Positions 53,998 through 62,618 are shown, numbered from the stretch's first letter. The stretch is 64,000 nt of DNA from Paenibacillus sp. SY21-1 (GCF_005222705.1 NZ_STGF01000002.1:248001-312000), one strand, 5' to 3'. Numbers and translations are program-made. Notes: generated by a model from the sequence alone, not told the origin.

Positions 53998-55739
53998 GCT
54001 TCAGTTTCCCCTTTCAGCTGCAATTGGCTAAGTTTAAGAATGAATCGGCAGCCTCCTTTGGGATTGGCTTCCACTGCCAGCCCTGAACCATCGCCATAAT
54101 GAAGCTGCAAGCGCTGATTGACATTAAAAGTACCGCAGCTCTCCACGCTCTCCGACATCGGCTGCTTCCACATGGCTTCCAAATTTGCGCGTTCCGGCTC
54201 CGTCAACCCTGGGCCGTTATCTTCAACCGCAATATGCCACTCCTGGTCTTGAGCATAACCGATTACCCGTATCCATCCGTCACTGTCCGCAGCATCAATG
54301 CCGTGTGCGATGGCGTTCTCAATAATGGGCTGCAGGATCAGTCTCGGCACCTCAATGCCCAGCATTTCATCCGGCACCTCCATTTGGTAAGTGAACCTGC
54401 GATTACGAAGCTTGTGTATGCGCAAATAGCTTTCCGCTACATTCAGCTCCTCAGAAAGCTCCACCGTTTGTTTGCCTGTATACGTCGCATAACGAAAATA
54501 ATGGGCCAAGTTCATAATCATGTCTGAAGCCGCTTTACGTTGATCAAGATAAATCATGCTCTCCACAAAGTAAAGCGAATTATATAGAAAATGAGGATTA
54601 ATTTGTGATTGAAGCTGCTTCAGCGTAGCTTCGCGCGAACGGATTTGCTCTAAATACACCTTTTCAATCAAATCCTGAATGGTTCCCGCCATACGATTAA
54701 ATGATTGGAACAAATAAGTGAAATCATAGTCCTTCCCAATTTTCAGCCTGATGGAGTAATCCCCTTTTTCAAACTTGCGAACTGCTTTCAGCATTTCTGA
54801 AACGGGGATTTGCACATACCTGAAAATAAAGTACCCGGCAGATAAAGCAAAGACGAGCAGCAGCACCAGCGTAATGTAAAAGATAAGCTTCCCTTGTCGG
54901 ATCGGCTCGGAAATGGTATCACGCGGCGTCATCGTGACAAGATGCCATCCCATCGATTCAATTCTATTGTAAGTAACGAGATAAGAAGCGTTATCGCTAT
55001 CAAGCGTCAAGCTCCCTTGTGCCGCCAATTCGCCCGGTGGCATATGGGCTTCCCATTGCTCGAACATGTCGTTTGTCTGTTCACCGTCCATGATGACGGC
55101 TTGCCCAGGAGCATATAAAAACGCTTCACCCTGCTGCTCGTTCTTAAACTGTTTTAACATGTTCATTAGGTTTTCATGCGAAATGCCTACCTGCACGACT
55201 AGCTGCGGTACGTAATTTTCATTGGAAGAGGTATACGGAAAAGCTACATTCCAGACGAGAAACTCCTTCTTCATCGGACCAGCCGACAGTTCTTCAAGCC
55301 GCCAAGCCATCGCGGGCTGGAACGATTCCGAATAAACATCGGCATCCGCCACCGAGAAATTGGCAAAAATGCGATAGTTATTCCGAGGCGAGATTAAAGC
55401 AATCCAATCATTCCAATCATTGTTTGAATTGATAAACATCAGCTTGTCGAGCAGTCTTTGTTTTAATTGGAGCTGTTCCAGCTTGTCCAGAAGATTGTAA
55501 TATTTAAATTGTTCAACGTCATCGTCATTCGATATCATAAAAGCGCTTTCTTTCAAACGATCCAATCGGGAATCAAGCTGGCTGACAAAAAACAAGGACC
55601 GGCTCATGTTAAGCGACTCAATCTGCTCTGTCAGGCTGGACTGTGTATAATAATTCGAGTACGTATACGCTCCCAAGATCGGGATAAATAAGCAGACAAT
55701 AAGCAGCATGATACGGCGAAATACATTGCTTTGCTTCAT
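53994..55739 (-). CDS. Sensor histidine kinase, YesM-like
   Basis: The protein has 581 residues. Membrane helices lie at about 10-28 and 286-307 and bracket a 255-residue extracytoplasmic sensor. A HAMP-like linker, the His_kinase motif SQINPHFLYNSLYF (His383) and an HATPase domain (IAVEDNGPGLTEPE) follow. The signal is probably an RG-I oligosaccharide, sensed directly or through the binding protein. The stop overlaps the response regulator start. Its promoter carries the shared 28-bp element, suggesting positive autoregulation. Confidence 0.92.
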   Translation of the reverse strand: MKQSNVFRRIMLLIVCLFIPILGAYTYSNYYTQSSLTEQIESLNMSRSLFFVSQLDSRLDRLKESAFMISNDDDVEQFKYYNLLDKLEQLQLKQRLLDKLMFINSNNDWNDWIALISPRNNYRIFANFSVADADVYSESFQPAMAWRLEELSAGPMKKEFLVWNVAFPYTSSNENYVPQLVVQVGISHENLMNMLKQFKNEQQGEAFLYAPGQAVIMDGEQTNDMFEQWEAHMPPGELAAQGSLTLDSDNASYLVTYNRIESMGWHLVTMTPRDTISEPIRQGKLIFYITLVLLLVFALSAGYFIFRYVQIPVSEMLKAVRKFEKGDYSIRLKIGKDYDFTYLFQSFNRMAGTIQDLIEKVYLEQIRSREATLKQLQSQINPHFLYNSLYFVESMIYLDQRKAASDMIMNLAHYFRYATYTGKQTVELSEELNVAESYLRIHKLRNRRFTYQMEVPDEMLGIEVPRLILQPIIENAIAHGIDAADSDGWIRVIGYAQDQEWHIAVEDNGPGLTEPERANLEAMWKQPMSESVESCGTFNVNQRLQLHYGDGSGLAVEANPKGGCRFILKLSQLQLKGETEA

Positions 55740-55771
55740 GGCTCCTCCCGCCGACTGTGTGTATTTTATCT

Positions 55772-55826
55772 ATTATAGAGGATCTCGTTTGTTGACTGAT
55801 ATAATAAATTCTTTAGATCATCGCCA
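55772..55826 (-). promoter_or_regulatory. Promoter of the kinase/regulator operon with the 28-bp element
   Basis: On the minus strand the element (55799-55826, inner TCTAAAGAATTTATTATAT) is followed by 21 nt and TATAAT (55772-55777), 33 bp ahead of the kinase ATG. Confidence 0.72.
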
Positions 55827-55873
55827 GATGTAAAGATATGTCTTGTCATATGCCCGCTAAAGGCATAAACGGC

Positions 55874-55913
55874 AAAAAACGCCACCACATCAAGTGATGA
55901 CGTTTTGGCGTTT
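55874..55913 (-). terminator. Intrinsic terminator of the SDR gene
   Basis: AAACGCCA / TGGCGTTT arms (55877-55884 and 55906-55913) enclose an inner CATCAAGTGATG hairpin and are followed by TTTTTTGCC on the minus strand. It lies 15 bp past the SDR stop. Confidence 0.8.
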
Positions 55914-55927
55914 GGAGCATCCCGGTT

Positions 55928-56638
55928 CTACCAAGGAAGCGTTTCTTGTTTATGATAGAACCCGCCCGTCGGACCGTCGGCTGGAAGCGTTGCGAGCCAT
56001 ACCGCCGTTTCGGCGCCTTCACTAACCTCCATCGGGGCCCCTTCGCCCCCCATGTCCGTCTTTACCCAGCCAGGGTGACAGGCATTCACCTTCACGTTCG
56101 TATCCCGCAAACGGATGGAGAGCTGCGCTGTCCACGCGTTCATTGCCGCCTTGGATGTCGTATATGCCGGCGCCGACCGGCTTCCGAACATATCGTTGGA
56201 CAGAAGCGTGCCAAGCGAACCGAGAATGCTTGATTGATTGACAATTCTGCCTGCCGGACTCGCCTTCAGGAGAGGCAGCAGCTCCTCCGATAGGGCCTGT
56301 GGACCAAAGACATTCACTTCGAAGGAGTCCCGCATAACTTCGAGCGTATTGCCCAAGTGATCCAAATAAACGCCAGCGTTGTTCACCAGAATGTCCAGCC
56401 TGCCATAATCCTGCTTGATCAGATCGGCGACGGAGCGAATTTGATCGCTATCCGTGACGTCAAGCTCGACGCCGCGCGCCTCCATTTGCTCCTTGCGCAG
56501 CTCGGCCGCAGCTTCCTCGGCTTTGGCAATCGAACGCGCTCCGAGCAGCACGATGTTTCCTTGCTGCCCTAACTGCCTGGCAATCTCCAAGCCAAGCCCT
56601 TTGTACGCCCCTGTGATCAACGCCACTTTCTTATTCAT
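55928..56638 (-). CDS. Short-chain dehydrogenase/reductase
   Basis: The 236-residue protein starts at the ATG at 56638, 9 nt after GGAGG. The ATG at 56644 is too near the RBS. It is a classical SDR: cofactor loop TGAYKGLGLEIARQLG, NNAG (ILVNNAGVY), catalytic Ser in VNQSSILGSLG, and Tyr/Lys in SAPAYTTSKAAMNAW. It resembles carbonyl-reductase-like SDRs. It lies downstream of a TetR gene with a matching operator-like palindrome between them, so TetR control is likely. The substrate is unknown. Confidence 0.9.
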   Translation of the reverse strand: MNKKVALITGAYKGLGLEIARQLGQQGNIVLLGARSIAKAEEAAAELRKEQMEARGVELDVTDSDQIRSVADLIKQDYGRLDILVNNAGVYLDHLGNTLEVMRDSFEVNVFGPQALSEELLPLLKASPAGRIVNQSSILGSLGTLLSNDMFGSRSAPAYTTSKAAMNAWTAQLSIRLRDTNVKVNACHPGWVKTDMGGEGAPMEVSEGAETAVWLATLPADGPTGGFYHKQETLPW

Positions 56639-56669
56639 CGTCATCTTCCTCCACTTTTCATTTATTTTA

Positions 56670-56681
56670 TAACGATTAGTA
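56670..56681. promoter_or_regulatory. TetR operator-like palindrome upstream of the SDR gene
   Basis: TAACGATTAGTA is a near copy of the palindrome upstream of the TetR gene (57305-57316). It lies within the likely promoter, 32 bp ahead of the SDR start. Confidence 0.5.
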
Positions 56682-56704
56682 CATAATGCTCAAAAATAAA
56701 TGGT

Positions 56705-57286
56705 TCACCCTAATAAATGAACCAGTTGTTCAATCGCTTCCTCCATGGCTACGCGATCGGGCTGTCCTTTCATCGTCACCGTCAGGCCGACGGCCGCAAT
56801 CGTTAACGCGGTGGCAGCGCTTGCTGCGTTCAATTCAGCCGACAGCTCGCCTCTTTGCATGCCAGCTTCAATGGTCTCGCGCAGCAGAGCCGCAAGATTC
56901 ATTTGAAACTCCGATGTGAACCTGGCCAGGCTCGTGTTCCGCGGCGCCATTTCGGTGAGGGTGTTCACGCATAAGCAACCCCAATCAGGCTGCTTGCCAT
57001 CCTCGTTATTCGTTATTCCGAGCAAGTACAGGCGCACAGCCTCTCGCGCAGAAGGCGCCTTACGAAGCTTAGCTCCAATGTAAGCGAGGCTAAGGTCGGC
57101 ATATTTGTGAAGCGCGGCGTTGAACAGCTCTTCCTTGCTGCCGAACGTGCCATACAGGCTCGGCCGCTGTATGCCCATTGCCTCGGTCAGGTCACTGATG
57201 GATGTCGCTTCGTAACCTTTTTGCCAAAACATATGCATAGCCTTCAGCAGAGCTTGCTGCTCATCAAATTCGCGTGGTCTTGCCAT
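56705..57286 (-). CDS. TetR/AcrR-family regulator
   Basis: The 193-residue protein starts at the ATG at 57286, where the TetR fold begins (MARPREFDEQQALLKAMHMFWQKGYEATSISDLTEAMGIQRPSLYGTFGSKEELFNAALHKY, recognition helix near 33-52). The longer frame is not protein-like. The C-terminal half is the ligand-binding TetR_C domain with LCVNTLTEMAPRNTS, as in AcrR/YxaF-like proteins. It probably represses itself and the downstream SDR gene through TAACGATYRGTA sites. Confidence 0.88.
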   Translation of the reverse strand: MARPREFDEQQALLKAMHMFWQKGYEATSISDLTEAMGIQRPSLYGTFGSKEELFNAALHKYADLSLAYIGAKLRKAPSAREAVRLYLLGITNNEDGKQPDWGCLCVNTLTEMAPRNTSLARFTSEFQMNLAALLRETIEAGMQRGELSAELNAASAATALTIAAVGLTVTMKGQPDRVAMEEAIEQLVHLLG

Positions 57287-57304
57287 ATTCGCCCACTCTT
57301 TCTG

Positions 57305-57316
57305 TAACGATCGGTA
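57305..57316. promoter_or_regulatory. TetR operator-like palindrome upstream of the TetR gene
   Basis: TAACGATCGGTA is centred on CGATCG and flanks a TATAAT-like box (ATTATAATATAC at 57321-57332). It lies 19 bp ahead of the TetR start, as expected for autoregulation. Confidence 0.5.
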
Positions 57317-57479
57317 TGTAATTATAATATACGTTGTTTCTGGATCTGTCAATTCCCGCCAGCTAAAATTTTTCGAACGCTCCATAAAGCGGAATTGTCG
57401 CAGCATCACCGTTATCTACTGAATAAGCGCATCATTTTTTGATCAGACTGCTAAAAAATGAATAAGGAGCTTAAAAAGC

Positions 57480-57947
57480 ATGCTATTCAATATTGTGGTC
57501 GGCTTTATGATTCCATGGCTGCTCGCGTACCCCCTGATTCATAAACAACCCAAACTGTTTATCGTTATTAGCCCTGCAACCGCTGTTGTCTCCATCATCA
57601 TCAATACGGTTGGCTTCTTTTTTGAATACTGGCATTTTAAGCCCATTATCGCAAGAAACCAAACCATTTCGGCATTGCCATTCGATTTGGGCTTATATGC
57701 TGTATTAGGCAGCTTAATGATTTACTCCATCCAAAAAAGAATATGCAACCTCCCGCCCTTAATCATCTTTATCGGCTTCAGCCTGTTTACCACCTTTTTG
57801 GAGTACATAGCGTTGCAATTTGATAAAGTGACGTACGGAGACGGCTGGAACATTGGCTGGACCTTTATTTCTTATTCTCTTGCATACCTGGCCGTAATAG
57901 CCGCCTGGAGAATAGCAAAATCTCATATTGATTTAGTGGAGAAATAG
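57480..57947 (+). CDS. CBO0543-like integral membrane protein
   Basis: The protein has 155 residues and about four to five hydrophobic helices (MLFNIVVGFMIPWLLAYP, LFIVISPATAVVSIIINTVGFFF, FDLGLYAVLGSLMIY, LPPLIIFIGFSLFTTFLEYIAL, WTFISYSLAYLAVIAAW). The pattern with a central WHFKP and LEYIAL resembles the CBO0543 family of unknown function found in Firmicutes. The RBS AAGGAGC is ahead of the ATG. No operon partner is obvious. Confidence 0.7.
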   Translation: MLFNIVVGFMIPWLLAYPLIHKQPKLFIVISPATAVVSIIINTVGFFFEYWHFKPIIARNQTISALPFDLGLYAVLGSLMIYSIQKRICNLPPLIIFIGFSLFTTFLEYIALQFDKVTYGDGWNIGWTFISYSLAYLAVIAAWRIAKSHIDLVEK

Positions 57948-58041
57948 CCTTCATTCCTGCCGTCCCCTTATATTCATCCCTATATTCACCCCATTAGGCG
58001 AAAATCATATACTGTCGTATGCGTTTCGGGAGGGGAGTACC

Positions 58042-58284
58042 ATGGAAACAAATAAAAACCCGCGCGACATCGAAATTGCCAAGCTGGCATTTATCGGGTC
58101 CTCTATTGCAGCCATAGGGGATGGAATTTCGGCGCTTGCCGCCGCTCTGGCATTAGACGCTTTGCAACAGAATTTTCGAACTCCAAACCAAATTCGTCCT
58201 GCAACAGATACAGGAGCAACTCTGAGACAGCTTGATTATTTTATTAATGAGCTCATTCATATTAGAAATAACCGTAAAGACTGA
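58042..58284 (+). CDS. Small hypothetical protein (80 aa)
   Basis: I do not recognise it. A polar N-terminus is followed by a hydrophobic helix (AKLAFIGSSIAAIGDGISALAAALAL) and a polar tail (QLDYFINELIHIRNN). A strong GGGAGGGGAG lies 5 nt ahead of the ATG, which supports expression. It may be a small membrane-associated protein. Confidence 0.6.
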   Translation: METNKNPRDIEIAKLAFIGSSIAAIGDGISALAAALALDALQQNFRTPNQIRPATDTGATLRQLDYFINELIHIRNNRKD

Positions 58285-58635
58285 TGCTTGTTTTTTCGGC
58301 AATGCGCCCGGCGAGAGCAGGTCAGGCTCCTACAGCGGCAAATCGCTGAAGGTGATGTTCATGCATGCTATCCTCAAGCACCAGCGAGCCTGCTCCCGCT
58401 TCGATCGTCCGCGCCCTTCCCGCCAATTATCCGTTCATGTCCGTTAATCGTAAAAAACAACTGTAAAAGAAATTTCCTTTGTATCTTACAGATTCCGGAA
58501 ATATAATAAGGGAGAACTGCAGCTATCCTTACCGTTATTTAGGGAAATCCCAAGTATGGACATCTATGATACCGCTTGCAAAAATAACTGTACCGGGTTT
58601 GCCGCAAACCTTATGATGAAAGGCGGAATCCTACG
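58285..58635 (+). other. 351-bp non-coding region with the serine hydrolase promoter
   Basis: No gene is supported. The first 160 bp are GC-richer and may be a decayed coding remnant, but no frame is convincing on either strand. The second half holds a sigma-A promoter and a leader of about 120 nt. Confidence 0.5.
58479..58507 (+). promoter_or_regulatory. Sigma-A-like promoter of the serine hydrolase/ABC-2 operon
   Basis: TTGTAT (58479-58484), a 17-nt spacer and TATAAT (58502-58507). It is the only good promoter ahead of the four-gene plus-strand operon. Confidence 0.65.
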
Positions 58636-59826
58636 ATGCTATTCTCAGCTGGACAAGTAGACTGTACACCGGAAGAGGTCGGATACGACGCTTCCAGAAT
58701 CGGCGTATTGCACGCCCACTTCAAGAAGCTGATGGACCAAAACAAAATTCAGGCGGCTTCCTATTGCGTTTCCCGCTACGGCAAAACGTTCATGCACGGC
58801 GCCCTCGGCCCGATTTCTTATCGTGGCGGAAACGATCCTCTGCTTCCGACCACCGCTCATCGCATCGCCTCCATTACCAAAGTCATCGCTACCGTAGCCA
58901 TTGCCAAGCTGGTTGAAGACGGCGCAATCCGACTGGATGATCCCGTGGGCAGCATTTTGCCGCAGCTCGACAAGGAGCTTTTTAACAAAATCGATATTTT
59001 CAGCCTGCTCACCCATACCTCAGGTCTGTATCCGGACTGCGCGAGCGACCTCATCCCTTATCACAAGTCCTATTGGGCGCTGATCGACAGCTATTTCCAA
59101 GCCTATAGTCCGGAGGATGGCGAACCCGACTGGATATCGGCCGCTCTGAGCGGAGGGCTGAGCAAAAAGGTCGGCGAGGAATGGCAATACTGTTCTTTCG
59201 GGTTCGCTCTGCTCGGCGAAATTATCCGCAAAGCGTCAGGCATCAGCGCCGAGCAGTATATCGAGGAGCAAATCCTTCGGCCTCTCGGCATGGAAGATAC
59301 CATGTTCGAGCCATCGCCCGAACTGGCCAAACGATTTATTATCCGCAGCGAAAAACACGAGAATCATTTAAATGACCTGATAGCGGGCCAATTACCCGAG
59401 CCTTCGCCCGCGGACAAGCTCTGGGGCAGCGTACCGAAAACCGGCGGCGGCCTTTGCTCGACGCCGGCTGATCTGCTCCGGTTCGCCAATATGATGCTGG
59501 GGATGGGCAAGCTGGGCGATACTCGCATCCTGGGACGAAAAACGGTCGAAAAGTTTACAACGCGGGCGCTTTACGATACGCCCGATTATTGTTGGGGAGG
59601 AAGCAATCCCGACAGAAGCTACGGTATCGGATTCGATATGCGAAGAGGCGCCGGCTTCCTCTATTCTCCGACCACTTACAGCCATGAAGGCGCGGGCGCC
59701 TGCTCGATGATCATCGATCCTACCGAGCAATTGGCGGCAGTCTGGTTTGTTCCTTTCAAGGATAATAACTGGCATGCGGATGCCATCTACAACGTCACCA
59801 ATATTATTTGGTCGGGATTAAACTAA
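58636..59826 (+). CDS. Serine hydrolase of the beta-lactamase (class C/esterase) family
   Basis: The protein has 396 residues. The SxxK nucleophile motif is Ser79-Ile-Thr-Lys82 in RIASITKVIATVAIAKL. A Tyr motif appears as QYCSFGFALLGEII, and the third motif is HEGAG. No signal peptide is seen, so it may be cytosolic. These proteins include esterases and D-amino-acid peptidases (family knowledge), and resistance to beta-lactams cannot be inferred. Its stop overlaps the start of the first ABC-2 permease (TAATG), so the two functions are linked. Confidence 0.88.
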   Translation: MLFSAGQVDCTPEEVGYDASRIGVLHAHFKKLMDQNKIQAASYCVSRYGKTFMHGALGPISYRGGNDPLLPTTAHRIASITKVIATVAIAKLVEDGAIRLDDPVGSILPQLDKELFNKIDIFSLLTHTSGLYPDCASDLIPYHKSYWALIDSYFQAYSPEDGEPDWISAALSGGLSKKVGEEWQYCSFGFALLGEIIRKASGISAEQYIEEQILRPLGMEDTMFEPSPELAKRFIIRSEKHENHLNDLIAGQLPEPSPADKLWGSVPKTGGGLCSTPADLLRFANMMLGMGKLGDTRILGRKTVEKFTTRALYDTPDYCWGGSNPDRSYGIGFDMRRGAGFLYSPTTYSHEGAGACSMIIDPTEQLAAVWFVPFKDNNWHADAIYNVTNIIWSGLN

Positions 59827-60644
59827 TGGCAGGCATCCGGCATCATTTGCGGGTTTGCCGGACGGTGGCGGATGTTACGTACAAGGAGTGGGGCGCCTAC
59901 CGGACCCACTCCATGGTGTCGATCATCGTTGGGCCGGTTTATTTCATCGTGCAGTATTTTATATGGACGGCGGTTTACGGCGATCATGCCACGCTTGGCG
60001 GCATGGAGCTTTCGCAAATGATCCGTTATTTCGGGGCGACCGCGCTGATCGGCTATCTCATCATGGATTTTGCCGATTGGAATTTGTCGATGCTGGTACG
60101 CACAGGCAAATTTCTTACCTTTCATCTGCGACCGCTAAACCACCGTTCGTTTGCACTGTATCAAAAGATCGGACACCGCTCATTGGGCTTCCTGTTCGAA
60201 TTTCTCCCCTGCCTGCTCATCTTTGTGCTTGTGTTTGGTATCGATATGACACCGGCCAGCTATCTGTGGACAACCATGTCGGTATCGCTGGCTTTTCTCA
60301 TGAACTTTTACGTGAACTATACGATCGGCCTGACTTCGTTTTGGCTCGTTCAGTCCAGCGGAATCCGCAGCGCGTTTATGCTGGTATCCGGCCTATTCTC
60401 CGGCGCGTTGATCCCGCTCGGCTTTTTTCCGCATTGGCTGCAGGTGATTCAATTTTTTCTGCCGTTCCAATATATCGCCTATATGCCGGCTATGGTGTTT
60501 ACCGGCCGCTATTCGCTTGGCGGCGTGACGCTGCCGATCGAGCATGTCGTGGGCCTTCAAGCCGTTGCGGTACTGGTCATGCTGGGTCTGTGCGAGCTTG
60601 TCCAGCGCTTCGCCTTAAAGCATTTCACCGCCGTCGGCGCTTGA
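59826..60644 (+). CDS. ABC-2 type transporter permease, first subunit
   Basis: The 272-residue protein starts at the ATG at 59826, overlapping the stop of the serine hydrolase gene. Six hydrophobic segments are seen (SIIVGPVYFIVQYFIW, MIRYFGATALIGYLIMDF, FLFEFLPCLLIFVLVFGI, TMSVSLAFLMNFYVNY, FMLVSGLFSGALIPLGFF, VVGLQAVAVLVMLGLC). The pattern matches the COG4587-type ABC-2 permeases that work with a COG4586 ATPase and a COG3694 partner. Confidence 0.88.
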   Translation: MAGIRHHLRVCRTVADVTYKEWGAYRTHSMVSIIVGPVYFIVQYFIWTAVYGDHATLGGMELSQMIRYFGATALIGYLIMDFADWNLSMLVRTGKFLTFHLRPLNHRSFALYQKIGHRSLGFLFEFLPCLLIFVLVFGIDMTPASYLWTTMSVSLAFLMNFYVNYTIGLTSFWLVQSSGIRSAFMLVSGLFSGALIPLGFFPHWLQVIQFFLPFQYIAYMPAMVFTGRYSLGGVTLPIEHVVGLQAVAVLVMLGLCELVQRFALKHFTAVGA

Positions 60645-60673
60645 ACGGGTCAATGAAAGGAACGTTGCTATCC

Positions 60674-61456
60674 ATGAATAAGTATGTGAATGTCTATGCG
60701 AAATGCATGCGCTCCGCTTTTTTGGCCTCGGCCGCCTACCGCATGAATTTTATTGTCGGCTGCCTCATTACGCTGGCGGGCAATATTTTGTTTCCGCTCG
60801 TTACCCTGCTGATCTACCGGTCCGGCACCAGCTTTCCCGGCTGGAGCCTGTTCGAGGTGCTGCTCATCCAATCCATTTTCACGATGTCCAGCGGACTCGC
60901 GAATCTGATTTTTGGCGGCGTTCTTTGGACGACAATGTCGCATATCCGGGAAGGCAGCTTCGAGGTCATTCTGCTGAAGCCGCTTAATCCATTGTTTTTT
61001 ATCGTAGCCACCACATTTTCGCCGGAAAATATCGGAGTATTCGTTGGCGGAATTTCGCTTTTCCTCGTCTCCATTATGCACGTTGGCGCGATTGCACCGC
61101 TTTCCTGGCTGCAATTTTCCGTTTTATTCGCGGCGGGAACGGCGGTGATGGCTGGCTTATCCCTCATGATGGCCGCCATGTCCTTCAAGTGGGTGGGCAA
61201 TTCCCGGATTGCCGAGCTGGCGGACAGCTCGCTGCTCTTCGGCAAATACCCGATGCCGATTTTCCCGAAGACCGTTCAAGCCGTCATGACCTTCGTCATC
61301 CCGGTGGGCATGGTGGGCTTCCTTCCGGCATCCGCCCTTCTGGGACGGCTCGAGCCTGGCGATTACGCGGCGATCTTGCCCTGCTTTTTGTTTATGGCCG
61401 CGGGGGCCTGGATTTATCGTCACATGATCCGATTATACGAGGGGGTTGGCGGATGA
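60674..61456 (+). CDS. ABC-2 type transporter permease, second subunit
   Basis: The protein is 260 residues from the ATG at 60674 (AAAGGA 12 nt ahead), or 267 from an ATG at 60653 without a clear RBS. The frame stays open much further upstream but there it overlaps the preceding permease and is not protein-like. It has six hydrophobic segments and is COG3694-like (MNFIVGCLITLAGNILFPLVTLLIYRSG, REGSFEVILLKPLNPLFFIVATTFSPENIG, KYPMPIFPKTVQAVMTFVIPVGMVGFLPAS). The last two residues of the gene overlap the ATPase start. Confidence 0.88.
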   Translation: MNKYVNVYAKCMRSAFLASAAYRMNFIVGCLITLAGNILFPLVTLLIYRSGTSFPGWSLFEVLLIQSIFTMSSGLANLIFGGVLWTTMSHIREGSFEVILLKPLNPLFFIVATTFSPENIGVFVGGISLFLVSIMHVGAIAPLSWLQFSVLFAAGTAVMAGLSLMMAAMSFKWVGNSRIAELADSSLLFGKYPMPIFPKTVQAVMTFVIPVGMVGFLPASALLGRLEPGDYAAILPCFLFMAAGAWIYRHMIRLYEGVGG

Positions 61457-62460
61457 AGCCATTAATCGAAGTGAACCACTTGGTCAAAACCTATAAAACC
61501 TACAAGCGCGGCGCCAAAGCCGGCCAAGCGTTCAAAAGCTTTTTTTGCCGTGAGGAGGTTGTCATACAAGCGGTAGACGCAATCAGCTTCACCATCGAAC
61601 AAGGGGAAATTTGCGGCATGCTGGGACCAAATGGGGCCGGGAAATCCACAACGATTAAAATGCTCTGCGGAGCGCTGCACCCCACCTCGGGCCACATTCG
61701 GGTGCTGGGCTTTTCGCCTGCGCAGGAACGCAGACGGTATGTCAGCCGGATCGGGGCCGTATTCGGGCAAAAATCGCAGCTGATCTGGGATATCCCGCCC
61801 ATCGACAGCTTCCATATGAATCAAGCGATCTACGGCATTTCGCCGGCCGACTTCCGCATGCGTCTGGATGAGCTGGCGGAGCTGCTCGACATCGCGCACG
61901 TAATGGAAAAGCCGACCCGGGTATTGTCCCTTGGCGAACGCATGAAATGCGAGTTTGTGATGGCGATGCTGCACCGGCCGCAGGTGCTGTTCCTTGATGA
62001 GCCCACGATCGGACTTGATGTCATTGCCAAAGTCAAAATCCGCGAATTCGTTCGGGAAATGAACCGGAAGCATAACATGACCTGCATTCTGACGACCCAT
62101 GATCTGGAGGATGTCGAGGAGCTGGCCCATCGGGTCATTGTGATCAACCATGGAGCAAAGGTATTCGACGACTCCCTGCAGCGTCTGAAGCATTTTTTGG
62201 GAGATAAAAAACGGGTCAGCCTCACCTTTGCCGACTCGGTACAAGGGACCGGATTTGAAAATGCGCATACGCGGATCATCGAACGTCCCTCCGATTATCA
62301 AGTCACGCTTGAGGTGGACACCGCCCGCATTTCAATCAGCGACTTTATCGAAGAAACTACCAGAAAGCATCGTTTCTCCGACATCTCGATTAAAGAGCTG
62401 CCCATTCAGCAGGTGGTGATGGATCTGTATAAGGCCGGCGAGAGCAAACGCGGAAGCTAA
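61453..62460 (+). CDS. ABC-2 transporter ATP-binding protein (COG4586-like)
   Basis: The 335-residue protein starts at the ATG at 61453, overlapping the permease stop by 4 bp (ATGA). Walker A is GPNGAGKS (residues 58-65), the signature is LSLGERMK, Walker B is VLFLDEPTIGLD and the switch His is in TTHDLEDVEEL. An N-terminal insert (KTYKTYKRGAKAGQAFKSFFCREE) is typical of this subgroup. It energises the two permeases, which probably export an unidentified substrate. Confidence 0.93.
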   Translation: MKPLIEVNHLVKTYKTYKRGAKAGQAFKSFFCREEVVIQAVDAISFTIEQGEICGMLGPNGAGKSTTIKMLCGALHPTSGHIRVLGFSPAQERRRYVSRIGAVFGQKSQLIWDIPPIDSFHMNQAIYGISPADFRMRLDELAELLDIAHVMEKPTRVLSLGERMKCEFVMAMLHRPQVLFLDEPTIGLDVIAKVKIREFVREMNRKHNMTCILTTHDLEDVEELAHRVIVINHGAKVFDDSLQRLKHFLGDKKRVSLTFADSVQGTGFENAHTRIIERPSDYQVTLEVDTARISISDFIEETTRKHRFSDISIKELPIQQVVMDLYKAGESKRGS

Positions 62461-62618
62461 CCATGAACATCCCCGTCTATCCTTCATCTCCTTTGCTCCC
62501 GGCTGCCGGAATGGGCTAGGATCGCAATGCCCGCTGCAAAAAAATGATGGATGATTGGGTATGCTGGTCGCCTGATCGCTTTTCTACTAGCGGTTTGGCA
62601 CCGGCCAGCCTTTTTGTC

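Noticed and set aside
58285..58447. Possible decayed gene after the 80-residue protein
   Set aside because: Higher G+C hinted at former coding sequence, but every frame is interrupted or unrecognisable.
59855..60652. Upstream extension of the second ABC-2 permease frame (533-codon frame in total)
   Set aside because: It overlaps the first permease in another frame and is Arg/His/Cys-rich, not protein-like; the permease begins at 60653 or 60674.
61189..61452. Upstream extension of the ABC-2 ATPase frame
   Set aside because: It overlaps the second permease in another frame; the ATGA overlap at 61453 is the natural start.
62461..62618. Terminator between the convergent ABC operons
   Set aside because: GCTGG...CCAGCCTTTTT suggests a stem near 62563-62615, but the pairing is imperfect and the loop long.
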